Shown piece by piece: positions 11,777-23,496 of a stretch of 64,000 nucleotides of DNA; position 1 is the first letter of the stretch; every line of letters begins with the position of its first letter. The notes beneath the pieces are model-generated. The model was given only the letters and a program-made list of their open reading frames with translations. It searched no databases and was not told the DNA's origin. The stretch comes from Sanderia malayensis (Eukaryota; Cnidaria; Scyphozoa; Semaeostomeae; Pelagiidae). The stretch spans positions 1,364,001-1,428,000 of the forward strand of contig RQOL01000876.1 of assembly GCA_013076295.1 (NCBI GenBank), written 5' to 3'. The translations under genes were made by a program, and so were the position numbers.

Positions 11777-14055
11777 CATCTCTCGTGTATCGTTGCAAAG
11801 TTGAATTTCTATCATAGTTTGTTTATCCACCTGCAGGTAATATTTAATGTCAGGAACATGTCTTGTTAACTAACTGGTTTAAATTGCAGAATCAATTTGC
11901 TAACTGTGGACATAACTAATCAAATAAACAATCTCTCTGACTGATTTTGTTGTCTTTGAGAATCAACAAAATACTTTCCGGACGAAGAATTATCTTTATA
12001 TGTCGCTAAGCCAAGGGGACGATAAAAATGGGTGGAGCACCTTCTTTGAGAAATTTAACCCTTCATAGTAACGCATGGGCATACACTACATTAATTTTTA
12101 TAATTCCAAATTTGAGTAAATTTTAACGAGCTTAATTTTTCGAATTTACGCCAAAAAATGTTCTTGATTTTATATATTCTTTGACTTACATACATTTAGA
12201 GACTTGAAATTGTCCTTAGCAGTTCTTAAACCATTTTCCACTGTAAGTCTTGCGTTTTTATATTGTTATTTAAAACAACGTTTGTTCCACGCCAAACTGC
12301 CATTGCTTAGCGACTGAAATTGGATAAATTTTGACAGAAGAATTGTTGAAGACATTTATTCTGAGAAGGAAAGCATACCATGGCAACTATTGGAGAAATG
12401 AAATACAGTTTTTAGAAACGTTCTTAGCCATATCATGCTTTTATGTCGGTGCTAACTGTCAGGCAAGGCTTGGCCCAATACAGTATCACTACAGCCTCTC
12501 CAACGGGCAATGCCAAACGTTGAGAGCATCGGCAAAACCTTTGACAAAACAAAACCAGGCAAAGACAAACACAGGCCCCAAAGTTTTCAGGCCTCACAAT
12601 TTTAGATCCACAACCCAAGGCAATGCGAAGATCTGTGAAAAAGCAAAGGGTAATGACAGTGTTCAAACAGGCCGCAATTGGAATTTTACATTCTACACTG
12701 GCAACAAGGGTCGTATGGGGGGGGGGTCAGTCATGTTCCCCCGTTCTGTTATAGAAGTTTCAAATGCACTGTCGTTGTTCCAGTCGGATCTCTCCGAACG
12801 GCTAGGCCAAGAATGAAATTCAAATAAGCCGGAGTTTCTCATAAACGTTTAAGTTCTCTATTCGTCCTTCCGAACTCAGGCAGTGATCACAAGTTTCCAG
12901 GTCTGCGCATCCATCACTTTCAACACAAAGCTTGAGAGATTGAAAATAGTTGCTCAAAAAAGCCAAACCCAACCGCATTGAACAACAGAAAAGATTAATT
13001 TCAACTTCTCCAATCCAACAGACTCGAGGACACGCCTTAGCATAGCGATAATATACGGCAACGCTTTAGACCTTGAATGTAACCTGCAGTTAATATTACT
13101 GGAGAAACTCAAAGAAGTTATTCATCAGAGATCCAGAACGGCTCTCTGGTGAGACAAAATTGCTCACAGAAAAAGATCGAACGATGAAGGAAGGCGGAAC
13201 AAAATCAACAAAAATAAATACATTGAAACGCGCAGAATGCTCTGGAAGAAAATTGCTCAAAACACATCAGAAATAAGAAAATACATCGTTCAAATTACTC
13301 TATCAATCAACTCCGACAAATTGATTCGAAGATAAAATGATGAATAGTAACTAGCGACGAACTGAATGACAATTGAAATGTCATAAGATTTAAACTCCAA
13401 GAAAACAATTTCATTTTGTGGTCTGAACCAGGGTAAAACAAAACATGACAAAATTAGGAATGAGTACTGTGGGGTGGAACAATAAAGAAATGATAAAAAA
13501 AACGAATGAAAATTAAATCAAATTACAACAAATAACAAAAAAGGTAACCAAAAAAACAACAAGAAGTAGCGAAATGAAACACTGATAAAAGCAAACCGCA
13601 GCAATGAAGAAGGTGTTTTATAAAAAGCAAAGCAACTTAAATTGAGGATATACTGCCTGGTACGCTTAGCTCACTTACCTGGCAAATGAACTTTGTCCTT
13701 TCAAGTCGTCGTTACTTTTGAAGATTTCAAAAAAAGTTAATGCAAAACGGCTATATGTCTCAGCAAGATACGATTTGAATTTAAATGTGTTGATACGAGA
13801 AGAGCATTTAACTGTATGAATACGAGAAGTGTGATGGTCTATATATTATTAGTATTACGAGTAGTTTGTTTGTTCTCTTATGAATTGGTTATGGTTATAG
13901 TTGTTTTTCATTAATTATTAATAAAAATTTGTTGTTTACCTCATTTTTATTGCACGGTGAACATGAATACGAGGATATCCAGCTGTTATGAAATTGGAAT
14001 GCAAAATTACTTTCGACACAAAGAATAAAAATATTGATAATTATTGGCTTCAAGC
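11777..14055. other. Upstream region of receptor copy A, no supported gene
   Basis: This stretch is the 5' flank of copy A and is matched by 51,485-53,750. Frames that look open (for example around 12,331-12,816) are not consistently open in the other arm: the paired copy has frameshifts and a homopolymer of G/C of different length. I therefore do not call a gene. It probably holds the promoter and 5' UTR of the receptor. Confidence 0.5.
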
Positions 14056-14344
14056 AAAGTTTAGCTGAATGCAGCTTGATTGCGTGTTACGCAGTATTTT
14101 ATGATGAAATGTTGAGACAAAAACAAGTATCAGCCAAGTTTAACTCTAAATGAATGATTGGGTTTTGGTCAGTTATGGTTTGACTGGTGTTGGGTTAAAG
14201 TTAAAGTGTTATTTTTTTGTCCCGGTGGTTTGATTCATAGGTTAATTTGACAATTGATAGTTTGCTTTGCAGCAAAAGACATGTAAATGTCGAGTGACCG
14301 CACATCTTTAGAAGTTCACACTTATACGTCAGTGGGGGGGGGGG

Positions 14345-14615
14345 GTCACTGGGGAGGTTTTGGGGCAGACGCGTGTATAGGGTTGACAACGCCCATTGAA
14401 TGTTGACAAATTTACAGGGGCTTTACAGACATAGTCACTGGGGAAGTTTTGGAGTAGACACGCGTGTATTGAGTAGACAACGCCCATTGAATAATGGCAA
14501 ATTTACAGGGGCTTTATTACAGGCATAGTCACTCGGGAAGTTTTGGAGTAGACACGCGTGTATTGAGTAGATAAGGACCGTTGAACGTTGACAAATGTAC
14601 AGGCATACTTTCATT
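14345..14615. repeat. Minisatellite, three ~90-base units
   Basis: Three tandem copies begin with GTCACT at 14,345, 14,434 and 14,528 (periods 89 and 94). Each contains a GGAAGTTTTGGAGTAGACA-like block, the motif CGCGTGTAT and an AACGCCCATTGAA block, with the third unit decaying. It lies just inside the left arm of the large inverted duplication and has no counterpart in the right arm. Confidence 0.85.
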
Positions 14616-15226
14616 GCAATAAAACAGGTAAGTCTTAAAAAAAATGGCTGTAAAGAGTGCCACTTTTTCTTATAAGAATTATTGAGTGGGCCCAAGCAGC
14701 TGGGAAATTTTTCTGATTTTCCCCGTCACTACCCAGGAGGTTGATCGTCCTGCTGGGCGGAATTTTTCCAGTAGTTGTACGTTAAAAGTGGCCTGTAAAA
14801 ACGAATATAAACGTTAAAGGAACTTGATAGACTCTTTACTGTGAAAATTTATGATCAAATCCGTTGCTACTACGTCGCTAAGAAGTTTCAAATTAGCCAA
14901 TGAGAATTCATTTTCGGTTAAAGAGCGTATTTCATTTCAGAAAGCCTTTGAATATCGAGCCGTCCGTCCAGAGGAGAGTATTTTTAGATTCCACTTTTTT
15001 GTTTTTATTATTTATCAACATAGAGAACAAAAATTGCTTCAACTAGCCAACTCCAAATCGCACAGAAAATTAGCAAAACCTGTCAAATTGTAATTAACTA
15101 ATGTCAGTTGCAAACTGCTAATGATAAGCTAAGCTGACAGATATTGAATGTAGTTTAATATTGAACCATGAAATTATTATTAACAAGAAGAATTCTTGGT
15201 ATATTTACAGTAATACTTGTTGTCAC

Positions 15227-15697
15227 TTAAGAGTCTTGTGAACCCAAGCTGTGTTTCTTTTCAGCTGCTCGGCTGCACATGTTGTTATTCTCAACTTGCT
15301 GTATTTTCAGCTGAGAAAGTTGCTCCAACGAATCGGTGACTTTCTTGTTGAACAGATGCCAATTAGGTCCATCACTGTTAAGCTTAGCCGGATCAGCCGG
15401 TGAGTGGAAGGGAGTGAAGTCAGCTGCCGGTGTGTTCAACTGTGACACACTGCCCTGTAAACGGTTCCGACCTGTGATAACTCTCAAGGCCGGATCCATT
15501 CTCTTCGGTCGCTTTTCGCTGCCCGACTTTGTTAGTTTGCTGTTGTTGCTGTTGCTGTTGTTGTTGTTGTTATTATTACCCGCCATCGTTGTGTGTTTTG
15601 ACGGGGAAAAATCTCCACCTGCTGTAGCTGCCTGCTTTTTCTTCATGTTCTGTGTATCAAACACAACGGTAGAATTTCCCAAATCGTTATCATTCAT
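15227..15697 (-). CDS. Intronless 156-residue protein, unknown function
   Basis: A single open frame of 156 residues with ATG in a reasonable context (GAAGATGA) and a TAA stop. It has an Asn/Ser run near residues 40-52 and a basic stretch KRPKRMDP. A C-terminal part (about 75-135) looks less simple: DFTPFHSP, then PNWHLFNKKVTDSLEQLSQL, which could form an amphipathic helix. I do not recognise the family. The uninterrupted frame and normal amino-acid mix outside the Asn run favour a real gene, nuclear or RNA-associated by composition only. It could also be the last exon of a longer gene. The open frame on the opposite strand is its shadow. Confidence 0.5.
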   Translation of the reverse strand: MNDNDLGNSTVVFDTQNMKKKQAATAGGDFSPSKHTTMAGNNNNNNNSNSNNSKLTKSGSEKRPKRMDPALRVITGRNRLQGSVSQLNTPAADFTPFHSPADPAKLNSDGPNWHLFNKKVTDSLEQLSQLKIQQVENNNMCSRAAEKKHSLGSQDS

Positions 15698-18121
15698 CTT
15701 CAGTTCGTCTCAATGTTGATAAATGATGTTGTGATGATCTAGGATATGCATTGTACAGAAAGTTAAATGCACGTGTGTTTACATATTGCTTTGAGACACA
15801 AAAAAGAAACCTGGTACACTATAAAATTAAAGCTAGAACAACAGGGAAATAATTAAGAAACTTTAAAAATTCTTTTGTCAGCTTTCGCAGTTTCGGGAAC
15901 ACACATTTCGCGAAGATTATATTGAACTTTCATAAATTAACGAGGTAGACATTAGATATAGACATAGATTCTAACTGTTTTCTTAATAATACGAATAACT
16001 TGCCATAGCTATGTCTACTCATTTTATCGTTTTCACTAGAATATTTTTTCATTAATCTAAACAATTTTGAAGAAACTTTTAGGTCCAAAATGGGCCCAAG
16101 GATTAAATATTTTGCTATGTTCAAGTGATTACTGACTGAGAGAATACTAGCTGGTGATATCGAGTTCTCAACTCAACTCAACTCAATTCAAAATGTTTTT
16201 TCAGCATAAAATTGATTAATTACATCATACTGATATAATAAAAGATTAAGTACAGGAATACATTCTTTTTTTTAATAGAAAAACATGGTTAAGTGTAAAT
16301 ATGTAATTAAGAAATCTTAGGCTGATGGACACATGGAAAAAACTTTGGGCAAGCTATCGAGCTATCGAGCATAGAAGCACGTTTTTTCGCAAAACCCAGC
16401 ATTGGAAAACTCCAGTGAAGGCTGTTTTTTCTAAAAATGCTAAGAATATTGAGACTAAAATTGTCAAAAAGCGATGGAAACTTGAAAATGACAATACAAA
16501 ACTACGAAGCTGGGCAGAACTTTAGTATTATTATAAAAAGTGTACAGCATGGGCCTAATAAGCAAAGCAATATTGTTTTGTTAACGTCACATCATCCGAA
16601 AGAGACCTTAGACACATTTTACGATCGCCACAAACAAGGTAGAAGCTATATGGAGCATTTATGACTGATTAGCTAAAGCCCACGCGCACAAATTTTGCTT
16701 TCAACATCTTAATCAGTACAATATTCAGTCACTTTTTCTGCTCTATTAACTATTGATTTACTTTTTTGCAGGATTTAATAGTTAATACACTAAGAAGGTG
16801 GAGCTTAAAATAATAAGGCAGCTGAACAGTGAATTGAAGTAAGCTTCCAAATTATTTTTATGATCCAATGTGAGAGCACAGCATATGTACGAGTACGACC
16901 TGGATTTCATTTTCTCTTCACAAAAATTCAACAACAACATTTTGGGGCATTAAATTGCGGCCATTACAGTAACTGAAATAGTAAACTCTAAGTTCATTCA
17001 TATGTATCTTCATTTGTTAAAGCCCCAAAGTGTGTAGTCTTTTTTACTTTTTGCTGCATTAATTTGTCCTATTTTCCGTTGAATTTCTCAAACTGCAAGG
17101 AATTTTAGCGAGGTTGTCCTATTTTTGATTACTTCTGTTCTTAATGTTGTCCTCAAAGGCTTTCACAATTAGTTTTAAACAACAACCAAATATATCTCTG
17201 TGTGGTCCAAAATACTGACATCAATGGTAAAATTTTATTTTTCACTACTCGATTACGTGTACGTTAAAGAAGAGTGGTTCATGTACGAGTTAAATAACAA
17301 AATTAGTGTATCACTAAATTATTACAGTTAACAATTTGTGTACAAACATTGAAATGCATTTTGTGTTACTTTCAAACAAGCAAGTTTTATTTGAAAATTC
17401 AGAATGAGCCACTGAATATCTCTTTATATCAATTCCTTGATCTCAGGACTAGAAACTTTGATTAAATAAGATATATTTAATTGATCGAGAAATACTTTCT
17501 TCTTAAAACTAAAAAAAACACCGCAATTCCAGAAGTGATGTCGATAGAAGCTGTACAAGAAAGCGAACACGTCTTTATGCCAACAAAAAGATATTATAAT
17601 TAAAAGATTATTGTTTTCAACTATCAATAACTATGACTAAAGGTGATGCTAATATAGCATCGCGATACAGCTGAACCTAACTCGTTGTCTATAATTCATA
17701 AATATGACTTATATCTAAAGAAATGAAAAGTTTCGGAAACTTACATGTTGCTGTCTGAAAAATTGTAGTGACCTTGATGAAAATGTACAATTCTCTGAGT
17801 GGAAAATGTCAAAGCGAAGAAGCAAGATCAATGATGGTCAGCTGGTCTTTTTTGTTTCAAATATACAACTGCCCTCGCCTTTAAATATTCATGGCCATAA
17901 AGAAGGCACCGATGTCGCTTATGAATATTGCTGAGGATATTTTTCTTGCTTTCAATCAGGGAATCCTCGGTCCACGATTATGATGATTATGATTACACCC
18001 TTTTTGACAAGCAAAACTGATCTATGCGGTGGTATTGGGGAGCAAGCAAACTCATTTACCGAACTCGGAAGGATGGAAAGGTGAGTTGTCTGATGGCTTG
18101 TAGTAGCTACATGGTTCCGAT
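15698..18121. other. Intergenic, no supported gene
   Basis: AT-rich sequence with only short unconnected open frames. I see no splice-linked coding pattern, long repeat or RNA gene. Nothing is called here. Confidence 0.5.
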
Positions 18122-18199
18122 CATACGTGGATTTGAACCAGTGAAGGCATTACCTATAGAGGATCAAACCCAGCGCCTTAACCACTAGGCTACACCGGG
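18122..18199 (-). repeat. tRNA-derived sequence (class II tRNA-like SINE head or pseudogene)
   Basis: On the minus strand it reads like a leucine/serine-type tRNA: an A-box region GTAGCCTAGTGGTTAAGGCG followed by CTGGGTTT, and a B-box GGTTCAAATCC about 50 bases on. The ends do not pair into a clean acceptor stem. It is best read as the head of a tRNA-derived SINE or a decayed tRNA gene. Confidence 0.6.
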
Positions 18200-19474
18200 C
18201 TACACCACAGCAAATTCCTGTCATCAAAGCTAGCCTCGTTTCCAATACGAGCAATAATGCTTTGCTGCGCGTTGTGCTCAAATCTACTGTTAACTTGACT
18301 AACAGGACAGATATTGGCGTACCTGGCTACCATATTGACTTTCTCGTTTGCCATATAGCTAAGCCAAACTCCTCAAATATGGCTTTATTTAATTACCTAT
18401 TCAGTTTGACGAGCTAATTGACATGCGGCAGCCCTGCAGGTTTGTAAGTTCGCCAGGATAGTTGCAGCGAAACAGATTTTCCTCAGCCCAAAACTTGTAA
18501 CTAAATGTACACTGCAACAGTTTCTTGTAACGTTTCAACTTTTTTCCTCGACTACACAACTTTTTGTCCCGACCCATGAAATATTCGCAAATCGTGAGAA
18601 AATTCACCTGTCTAAGAAATCACTTTTATAAAGAACCTACATGTATGACGGGAAAATTATTCTACTAAGACAAAAACAAACAGAAACTTCTCAACTTTAA
18701 ATGTTTTTTAGCTGTCACTGCAAATAAAAGGTCCAAAAATTAAGAACTTTAGAAACTAAGTCTCATTGAGGTACACACCCACTTTTGCTTCGTGTGCTGT
18801 GCGGATGCTTATGGCACAGATAGACTATTTTTGTGAAATCAAAATGAATACTGCGATGCAACTGCGGAGTAGAATGTAACCGATTTTATTTATTCGATGT
18901 ACAAAGTCTATTTTACGAAATCATTCCAGCGAGATGAGATACAGGTAAAAAATATATTGCAAAAGTTCTCCTTAATTCCTCTGCACCCTCGAGGCCTCAT
19001 TTGCCGTCAACCTAGCTGCCACGCAGCGGCAAAGACGATTGTGGACATTCAATAACAATTGCCATAATTCCTGGCAGTGACAATATTGTTCTGATTGACG
19101 ATAGTTTTTCAAAAAATTTGATTTTCAATTCATTGTATATGGATGATTATGTACACCTTGTACATCGCATTTTGTGTAATCATCAAATTTCATCCAGATG
19201 TGACGCTAAAGTGACAAACTCGTGCTTTTGCTGTTATCAATTTATTTGTTTACTTGTTTACTTGTGTCTACTTTAATTTACTTTACTTGTGTATGCATGT
19301 GTTAGACTCCATATATTTGGAATGAATAGGTTATTTCTTATTTTTCTTATCATGATTTCGCAGATATGTGCGAGTGACCCATGCTTACACAATTCCACAA
19401 TGTCATTTTGAGATTTTCGCACAAAGTTACGTTGCCATCTTTTATAAGAAACAACTTCGACGGAGAGTACACAC
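18200..19474. other. Intergenic, no supported gene
   Basis: Short open frames only. No repeats or RNA genes were recognised. Confidence 0.45.
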
Positions 19475-19732
19475 AGTAAATCCTCTAATAAGCCCCCACC
19501 TTGGAATAAACCCTCCCCTCGAATAAGCCCCCATCCTGATAATCATTTGCAAAGATATTGAGTCCAGGTTTCCAGACATTGAAGTTGTTTAGTGAATGTA
19601 TGTATAGCAAATAACAGCAAGTTTAAACCAATAACTTTATTGATTGGCTGCATCGTATAGCTTTTATTTTGCTTAATATTGAACAATAATCAGGCTAAAA
19701 TTTCGCTTTTGCTAATTCGAGGATTTACGGTA
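19475..19732. mobile_element. MITE with GTAAATCCTC ends
   Basis: The left end CAGTAAATCCTCTAATAAGC is mirrored by CTAATTCGAGGATTTACGG on the right. AATAAGCCCCC is repeated inside the left half. No coding capacity. Exact ends are uncertain by a few bases. Confidence 0.65.
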
Positions 19733-19755
19733 CCCCAGTTTTACAAGGCAGTAGA

Positions 19756-20359
19756 ATACTTTAATCGGAGAAACTTTCGCGGGAAGAAACTTTCGCGATT
19801 TTCGCGTTTTTGGCCAAAATTCGCGAAAGTTTATTGCGCGAAATTTTCTAAAATATGAAATTCGCGAAAGTTTATTCTTAATTAAAATTTTCAAAATTGG
19901 AAATTCGCGAAAGTTTATTCTCGCAAAAACGCTATTGTGAAAAACTGGTAATCCCAGAGTGAAAGGCGATTAACAATGGCGTCAGTTTCTAATGCAGGTT
20001 TAGTTTCCTTTTCTTTTTTAGTTTTACTAAAAAACATCGTTCTTATGTCTCTTGACTAGGTTTGCGTGATGAAGTAGTATCAGTAAGTTTTTTTTCTTGA
20101 CTGGGGGAGTAAGAGCAGAAATTGGTTGCTGACTTGTAAGTTCCAACGATCACCTCATCTTTTGGTTCTGCATAAAACTTTTCTACTAGTTCCTGATACT
20201 TCAAGATTTCTGTTTAAAGTTTCTGTTCCGACTTTTCGCGAAAGTTTATTCGCGCAAAAATTTCGACTTAGCTGAAACGCGAAAGTTAATTCCATAAATT
20301 TCGCGTTTTTCTTGCCTCGCGAAAGTTTCTTCCCGCGAAAGTTTCTCCGATTAAAGTAT
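19756..20359. mobile_element. TIR element packed with CGCGAAAGTTT repeats
   Basis: The left end ATACTTTAATCGGAGAAACT is the exact inverse of the right end, and the similarity extends over about 45 bases to a second GAAACTTTCGCG. Inside, CGCGAAAGTTTATT recurs many times in both orientations. There is no transposase; it is a non-autonomous element of unassigned superfamily. No clear target duplication. Confidence 0.8.
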
Positions 20360-21143
20360 CTAGTTTTGTATATCAGGATGAAAATTTGATATATCTTCAT
20401 CAATGATGATATATCTTTATATCTTATGAATATATCTTGGATATCTTGTTGTGTAGCTAACAAGACCAAAGATATTCGAAAGATATTAAAAATAATAATG
20501 TCAGGAGATTAAAAAATCGGCTTGCTTTTATTCGAAATATCTCGTGAAAAATGAAAGTTTGCCAAGAAGGTCATTCATTTTCTTTCTCACGGTTTTTTGA
20601 GAAAGAAAGAAAATTTGCGGAAAAAACGTTTTGGGACCTGGGAGAAAGTCATGTGTTATTTGCAAAGAGTTGAAAAGTATAATTATTGTTCAGGCTACGA
20701 TAATGTTAGCAGTTCTGCTCAGTTTTTTCGATTTTTTTGCTAGACAAAGTCGTTTCTTTTCTTTATCACGAAATGAAGAATATCTGATGATAAAATCAAC
20801 AGAATCACATAGCTAAACAAAACTCTTCAATTTAACATTATTCTTGTAAAAATTAACAATGTATTGGCTCGAGTACTGCAGTTTCATAGTAACCTTTTCT
20901 AGTCTAATTATGCTTACTATAATAGGGCTTCAACAATAAGTCCAGGAAGAACAAAGCAAAAGAAAAATTCAGGAAAGTAAAAATTGTTTCATCTTTTCAA
21001 GGGAAAGAGCTGTACCACACTGCTGTTTCTCCTGTAATAATTGCAATAATGATATGACATTGGCTGATAAATATGATGTTATTTCGTAAAATATTATTAT
21101 TATTATTAATTATTAACATTAATAAACGAAACATTTTAAAAAT

Positions 21144-21208
21144 AGACCCCTTGCACAATTCATTTTCAACGCGAGGCTCAAATTTGAGAACGAGGTGATA
21201 GGTGTAGT
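21144..21208. repeat. Left terminal inverted repeat of the THAP/DDE transposon
   Basis: Sixty-five bases identical to the reverse complement of 24,216-24,280. Confidence 0.97.
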
Positions 21209-21230
21209 GAATTTTAACTTAACCTGAGGT

Positions 21231-21713
21231 CAGGGTTGGTAACTTGGCTTTTTAAAAGCCAAATTTGAGAAATCTGGCTTTTTCAGAGCTCCTTTGGCTT
21301 CAAAAATATTTCTTGGCTTTTTGGCTTATTTTTGGCTTTTTTTACCAATGCAGCCTTTTGTCATTGTATTGCTATTGTAGTGTCACAGAATTGGTAGTGT
21401 GACAGATAGTACACACTTTTTTTATGAAGCCCCAGCCCCAGCAATTTTTTATGAAGCCACATGCAGTAACACTGATGTGAAAATACTGAAAAATTCTTTT
21501 GATTCGGACAGTGCCAATGTATTCTGATTTTGGACAATGTTTGAAAAATAAATTTAAATATTGCATTGATTTGGCATTCTTTTGGCGTTTTCTGATAAAA
21601 TTTTGGAAATTTGGCTGTTTTCTGGCTTTTTTCATCCTAAATAGTTTGGCTTTTTTTGGCTTTTTTTCTCATATTGTTTGGCTTCAAGCATGCGCAATCA
21701 TCTACCAACCCTG
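21231..21713. mobile_element. Nested hAT-type MITE inside the THAP/DDE transposon
   Basis: The ends are CAGGGTTGGTA and its inverse TACCAACCCTG. A perfect 8-base target duplication CCTGAGGT flanks it (21,223-21,230 and 21,714-21,721). The 483 bases are full of TGGCTTTTT-like motifs. It lies between the host element's left repeat and the transposase ATG, so it sits in the likely promoter or 5' UTR of that gene. Confidence 0.92.
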
Positions 21714-21797
21714 CCTGAGGTGACCGACCCGACAACTGGTATATCTTCCGAAACTTGTTTTATTTGTTGCTCAGTATTGGAGTTTTAGTTAATAAGT

Positions 21798-23459
21798 ATG
21801 GCTGCAAATAATAATAAAGAGACTGTTAATGCACAAGTGAGGAAGAAGTCGTCTTTAGGTAAACAATGTGCTGCTTTCGGTTGTTACAATTACATGTACA
21901 AATACGATGGAACTGCTACGGGCCTACATTTCTTCAGATTCCCCCAGAAGAACCCCGAAAAGAGATTGTGGTGCAATCTTATAAAGCGCGTGGATGGCTT
22001 GGATGGCTTTAAAGTGACAAATAATACATTTCTTTGCCAAGATCACTTTATAAATTCTGACATAAAGCGAGGCCCATGTCGTTGGAACTTAGTTTCTGGC
22101 GCAGTTCCATCATTGAAGCTCTTCAACACAACAGATGCAGCATCTAAGGACAGACAACCTAAACGCAAAGCTCCTAAAGATCGCAGTTCGTATATTTATG
22201 TAAAAGAAATCCAACCATCTTCTTCTTCTGCCGCAGAAATCTGTGACATTGATGATTCTCTCTTGGAAAATGTTTCCCAATTTGTGACGTCTTCTTCAAC
22301 ACAGACCAGTTTTTCTTTTGTCAATAGCCCAGTTTTATTAAGCGACGACTCTCATGATTCCGCAGCTACTGATCATTGTTATATGGCTACAAGTGAGACT
22401 GATCAGAGATGTTATGTCAATCTTCAGCAGAAAATTGACGAACTTTCTTCTCAGCTTGCCCAGTTAAATGCTGATTTGTCTGTGGCAAAAAAGGCACTGT
22501 TCTCCATTGGCAAGTTGCAAAATGATGACTCTGCTGTTAAGTTTTACACTGGATTTCCAAATTATTCTTCTCTTCTTTCTGTCTTCGAATATCTGGAACC
22601 CAAATTTGAAAGTATTTCTTACTGGCGTGGCCCAAAGTCCCAACAAGCATCTGAACAAAAAGCAGAAAAGCAAGATGGTGACAAGAAACGTGGCCGCAAA
22701 AGAGTTCTTCCTAATTTCGAAGCATTCATTCTTGTTTTGATGCGTCTTAAAGTTGGCTTGTTTTTGAATGATCTTGGAGATAGATTTGGTATCTCAGCCA
22801 GTCATGCTTCAAGAGTCTTTACCACTTGGATCAATTTTTTATATCATGAATTGCCTCTTCTTTTCCCCTTTCCTTCGAAAGAACTTGTGCAACAATTAAT
22901 GCCTGATGAGTTCAAGACATATCCATCCACGAGGGTTATTATTGATTGCACCGAAATTTTCATAGAGGTTCCCTCTTCCATGAAAGCCCAGTCGCAAACA
23001 TGGTCTGAGTATAAGCACCATAATACTTGGAAAGCTTTGATTGGTATTTCTCCCACTGGTGCTATTACATTTGTGTCGAAACTCTGGTCTGGACGTGTTT
23101 CTGATAAAGAAATTACAGAAAAATGTGGCATTTTATCTCTTCTTGAGCCTGGCGACAATGTGATGGCAGATCGAGGTTTTGACATAGCTGATATTCTACC
23201 AATTGGTGTCACCCTGAATATTCCTCCTTTCAAAGGTACTCGTGCTCAGCTAACACCCAAAGAGAGTGAAGAAACAGCCCGGATAGCAGCTGTTAGAATA
23301 CACGTAGAAAGAGCAATTGATAGAGTCAAGAACTTTCATATCCTTGATGGTGTTCTGCCTTTATCTTTGCATCCAATGGCAGATCAAATTTTCACAGTAT
23401 GTTGCTTGTTAACAAATTTCTTGCCCTTTTTAGTAATGCCTTCAAGTCACAATAAGTAA
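21798..23459 (+). CDS. THAP-domain DDE transposase, intact
   Basis: The single-exon protein of 553 residues would bind the element's ends and cut DNA. The N-terminus is a THAP zinc finger of C2CH type: cysteines in QCAAFGCYNY (C24, C29), the invariant Trp/Arg region, C and H in LCQDHF, and an AVPSL motif matching the THAP AVPTIF box. A polar linker of about 150 residues follows, then a coiled stretch. A helix-turn-helix comes next (about 296-350, GRKRVLPNFEAF to FGISASHASRVF). The DDE superfamily endonuclease domain has D383 (VIIDCTEIF), D458 (MADRGFD) and E504 (HVERAID). All catalytic positions are present and there are no stops or frameshifts. The start is the first ATG in frame, with the THAP finger directly after. 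Confidence 0.93.
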   Translation: MAANNNKETVNAQVRKKSSLGKQCAAFGCYNYMYKYDGTATGLHFFRFPQKNPEKRLWCNLIKRVDGLDGFKVTNNTFLCQDHFINSDIKRGPCRWNLVSGAVPSLKLFNTTDAASKDRQPKRKAPKDRSSYIYVKEIQPSSSSAAEICDIDDSLLENVSQFVTSSSTQTSFSFVNSPVLLSDDSHDSAATDHCYMATSETDQRCYVNLQQKIDELSSQLAQLNADLSVAKKALFSIGKLQNDDSAVKFYTGFPNYSSLLSVFEYLEPKFESISYWRGPKSQQASEQKAEKQDGDKKRGRKRVLPNFEAFILVLMRLKVGLFLNDLGDRFGISASHASRVFTTWINFLYHELPLLFPFPSKELVQQLMPDEFKTYPSTRVIIDCTEIFIEVPSSMKAQSQTWSEYKHHNTWKALIGISPTGAITFVSKLWSGRVSDKEITEKCGILSLLEPGDNVMADRGFDIADILPIGVTLNIPPFKGTRAQLTPKESEETARIAAVRIHVERAIDRVKNFHILDGVLPLSLHPMADQIFTVCCLLTNFLPFLVMPSSHNK

Positions 23460-23496
23460 TAATTAATTAAATATATAAGAAAGTGAGTAAGTAAAA

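Larger units (their letters stand above)
1..14055. repeat. Left arm of large inverted duplication
   Basis: This stretch is matched in reverse complement by ~51,485-63,910. All 21 shared receptor exons occur in both arms in mirror order, for example TM7 at 28-69 against 63,865-63,906, TM3 at 3,073-3,226 against 62,150-62,303, and exon 5 at 9,276-9,449 against 55,435-55,608. The matching continues past the gene into its upstream region (12.3-13.8 kb against 52.3-53.3 kb, then 13.85-14.05 kb against 51.5-51.7 kb). Coding exons are clearly closer than introns, and the arms differ by several transposon insertions, so the duplication is not very recent. The left arm probably continues beyond base 1. 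Confidence 0.95.

Noticed and set aside
12331..12816. 161-residue open frame and its mirror at 52,953-53,261
   Set aside because: The frame is not conserved between the two arms: there are frameshifts and a G/C run of variable length, so it is a shared non-coding segment.
15336..15719. 127-residue plus-strand frame with a leucine run
   Set aside because: It is the antisense shadow of the Asn-run protein.
19712..20469. CRISPR-like array suggested by regular CGCGAAAGTTT words
   Set aside because: The words occur in both orientations inside an inverted-repeat element, with irregular spacing, in an animal genome.
22464..23233. Several frames on the minus strand and in other plus frames across the transposase
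   Set aside because: They overlap the intact THAP/DDE transposase and have no domain signal.
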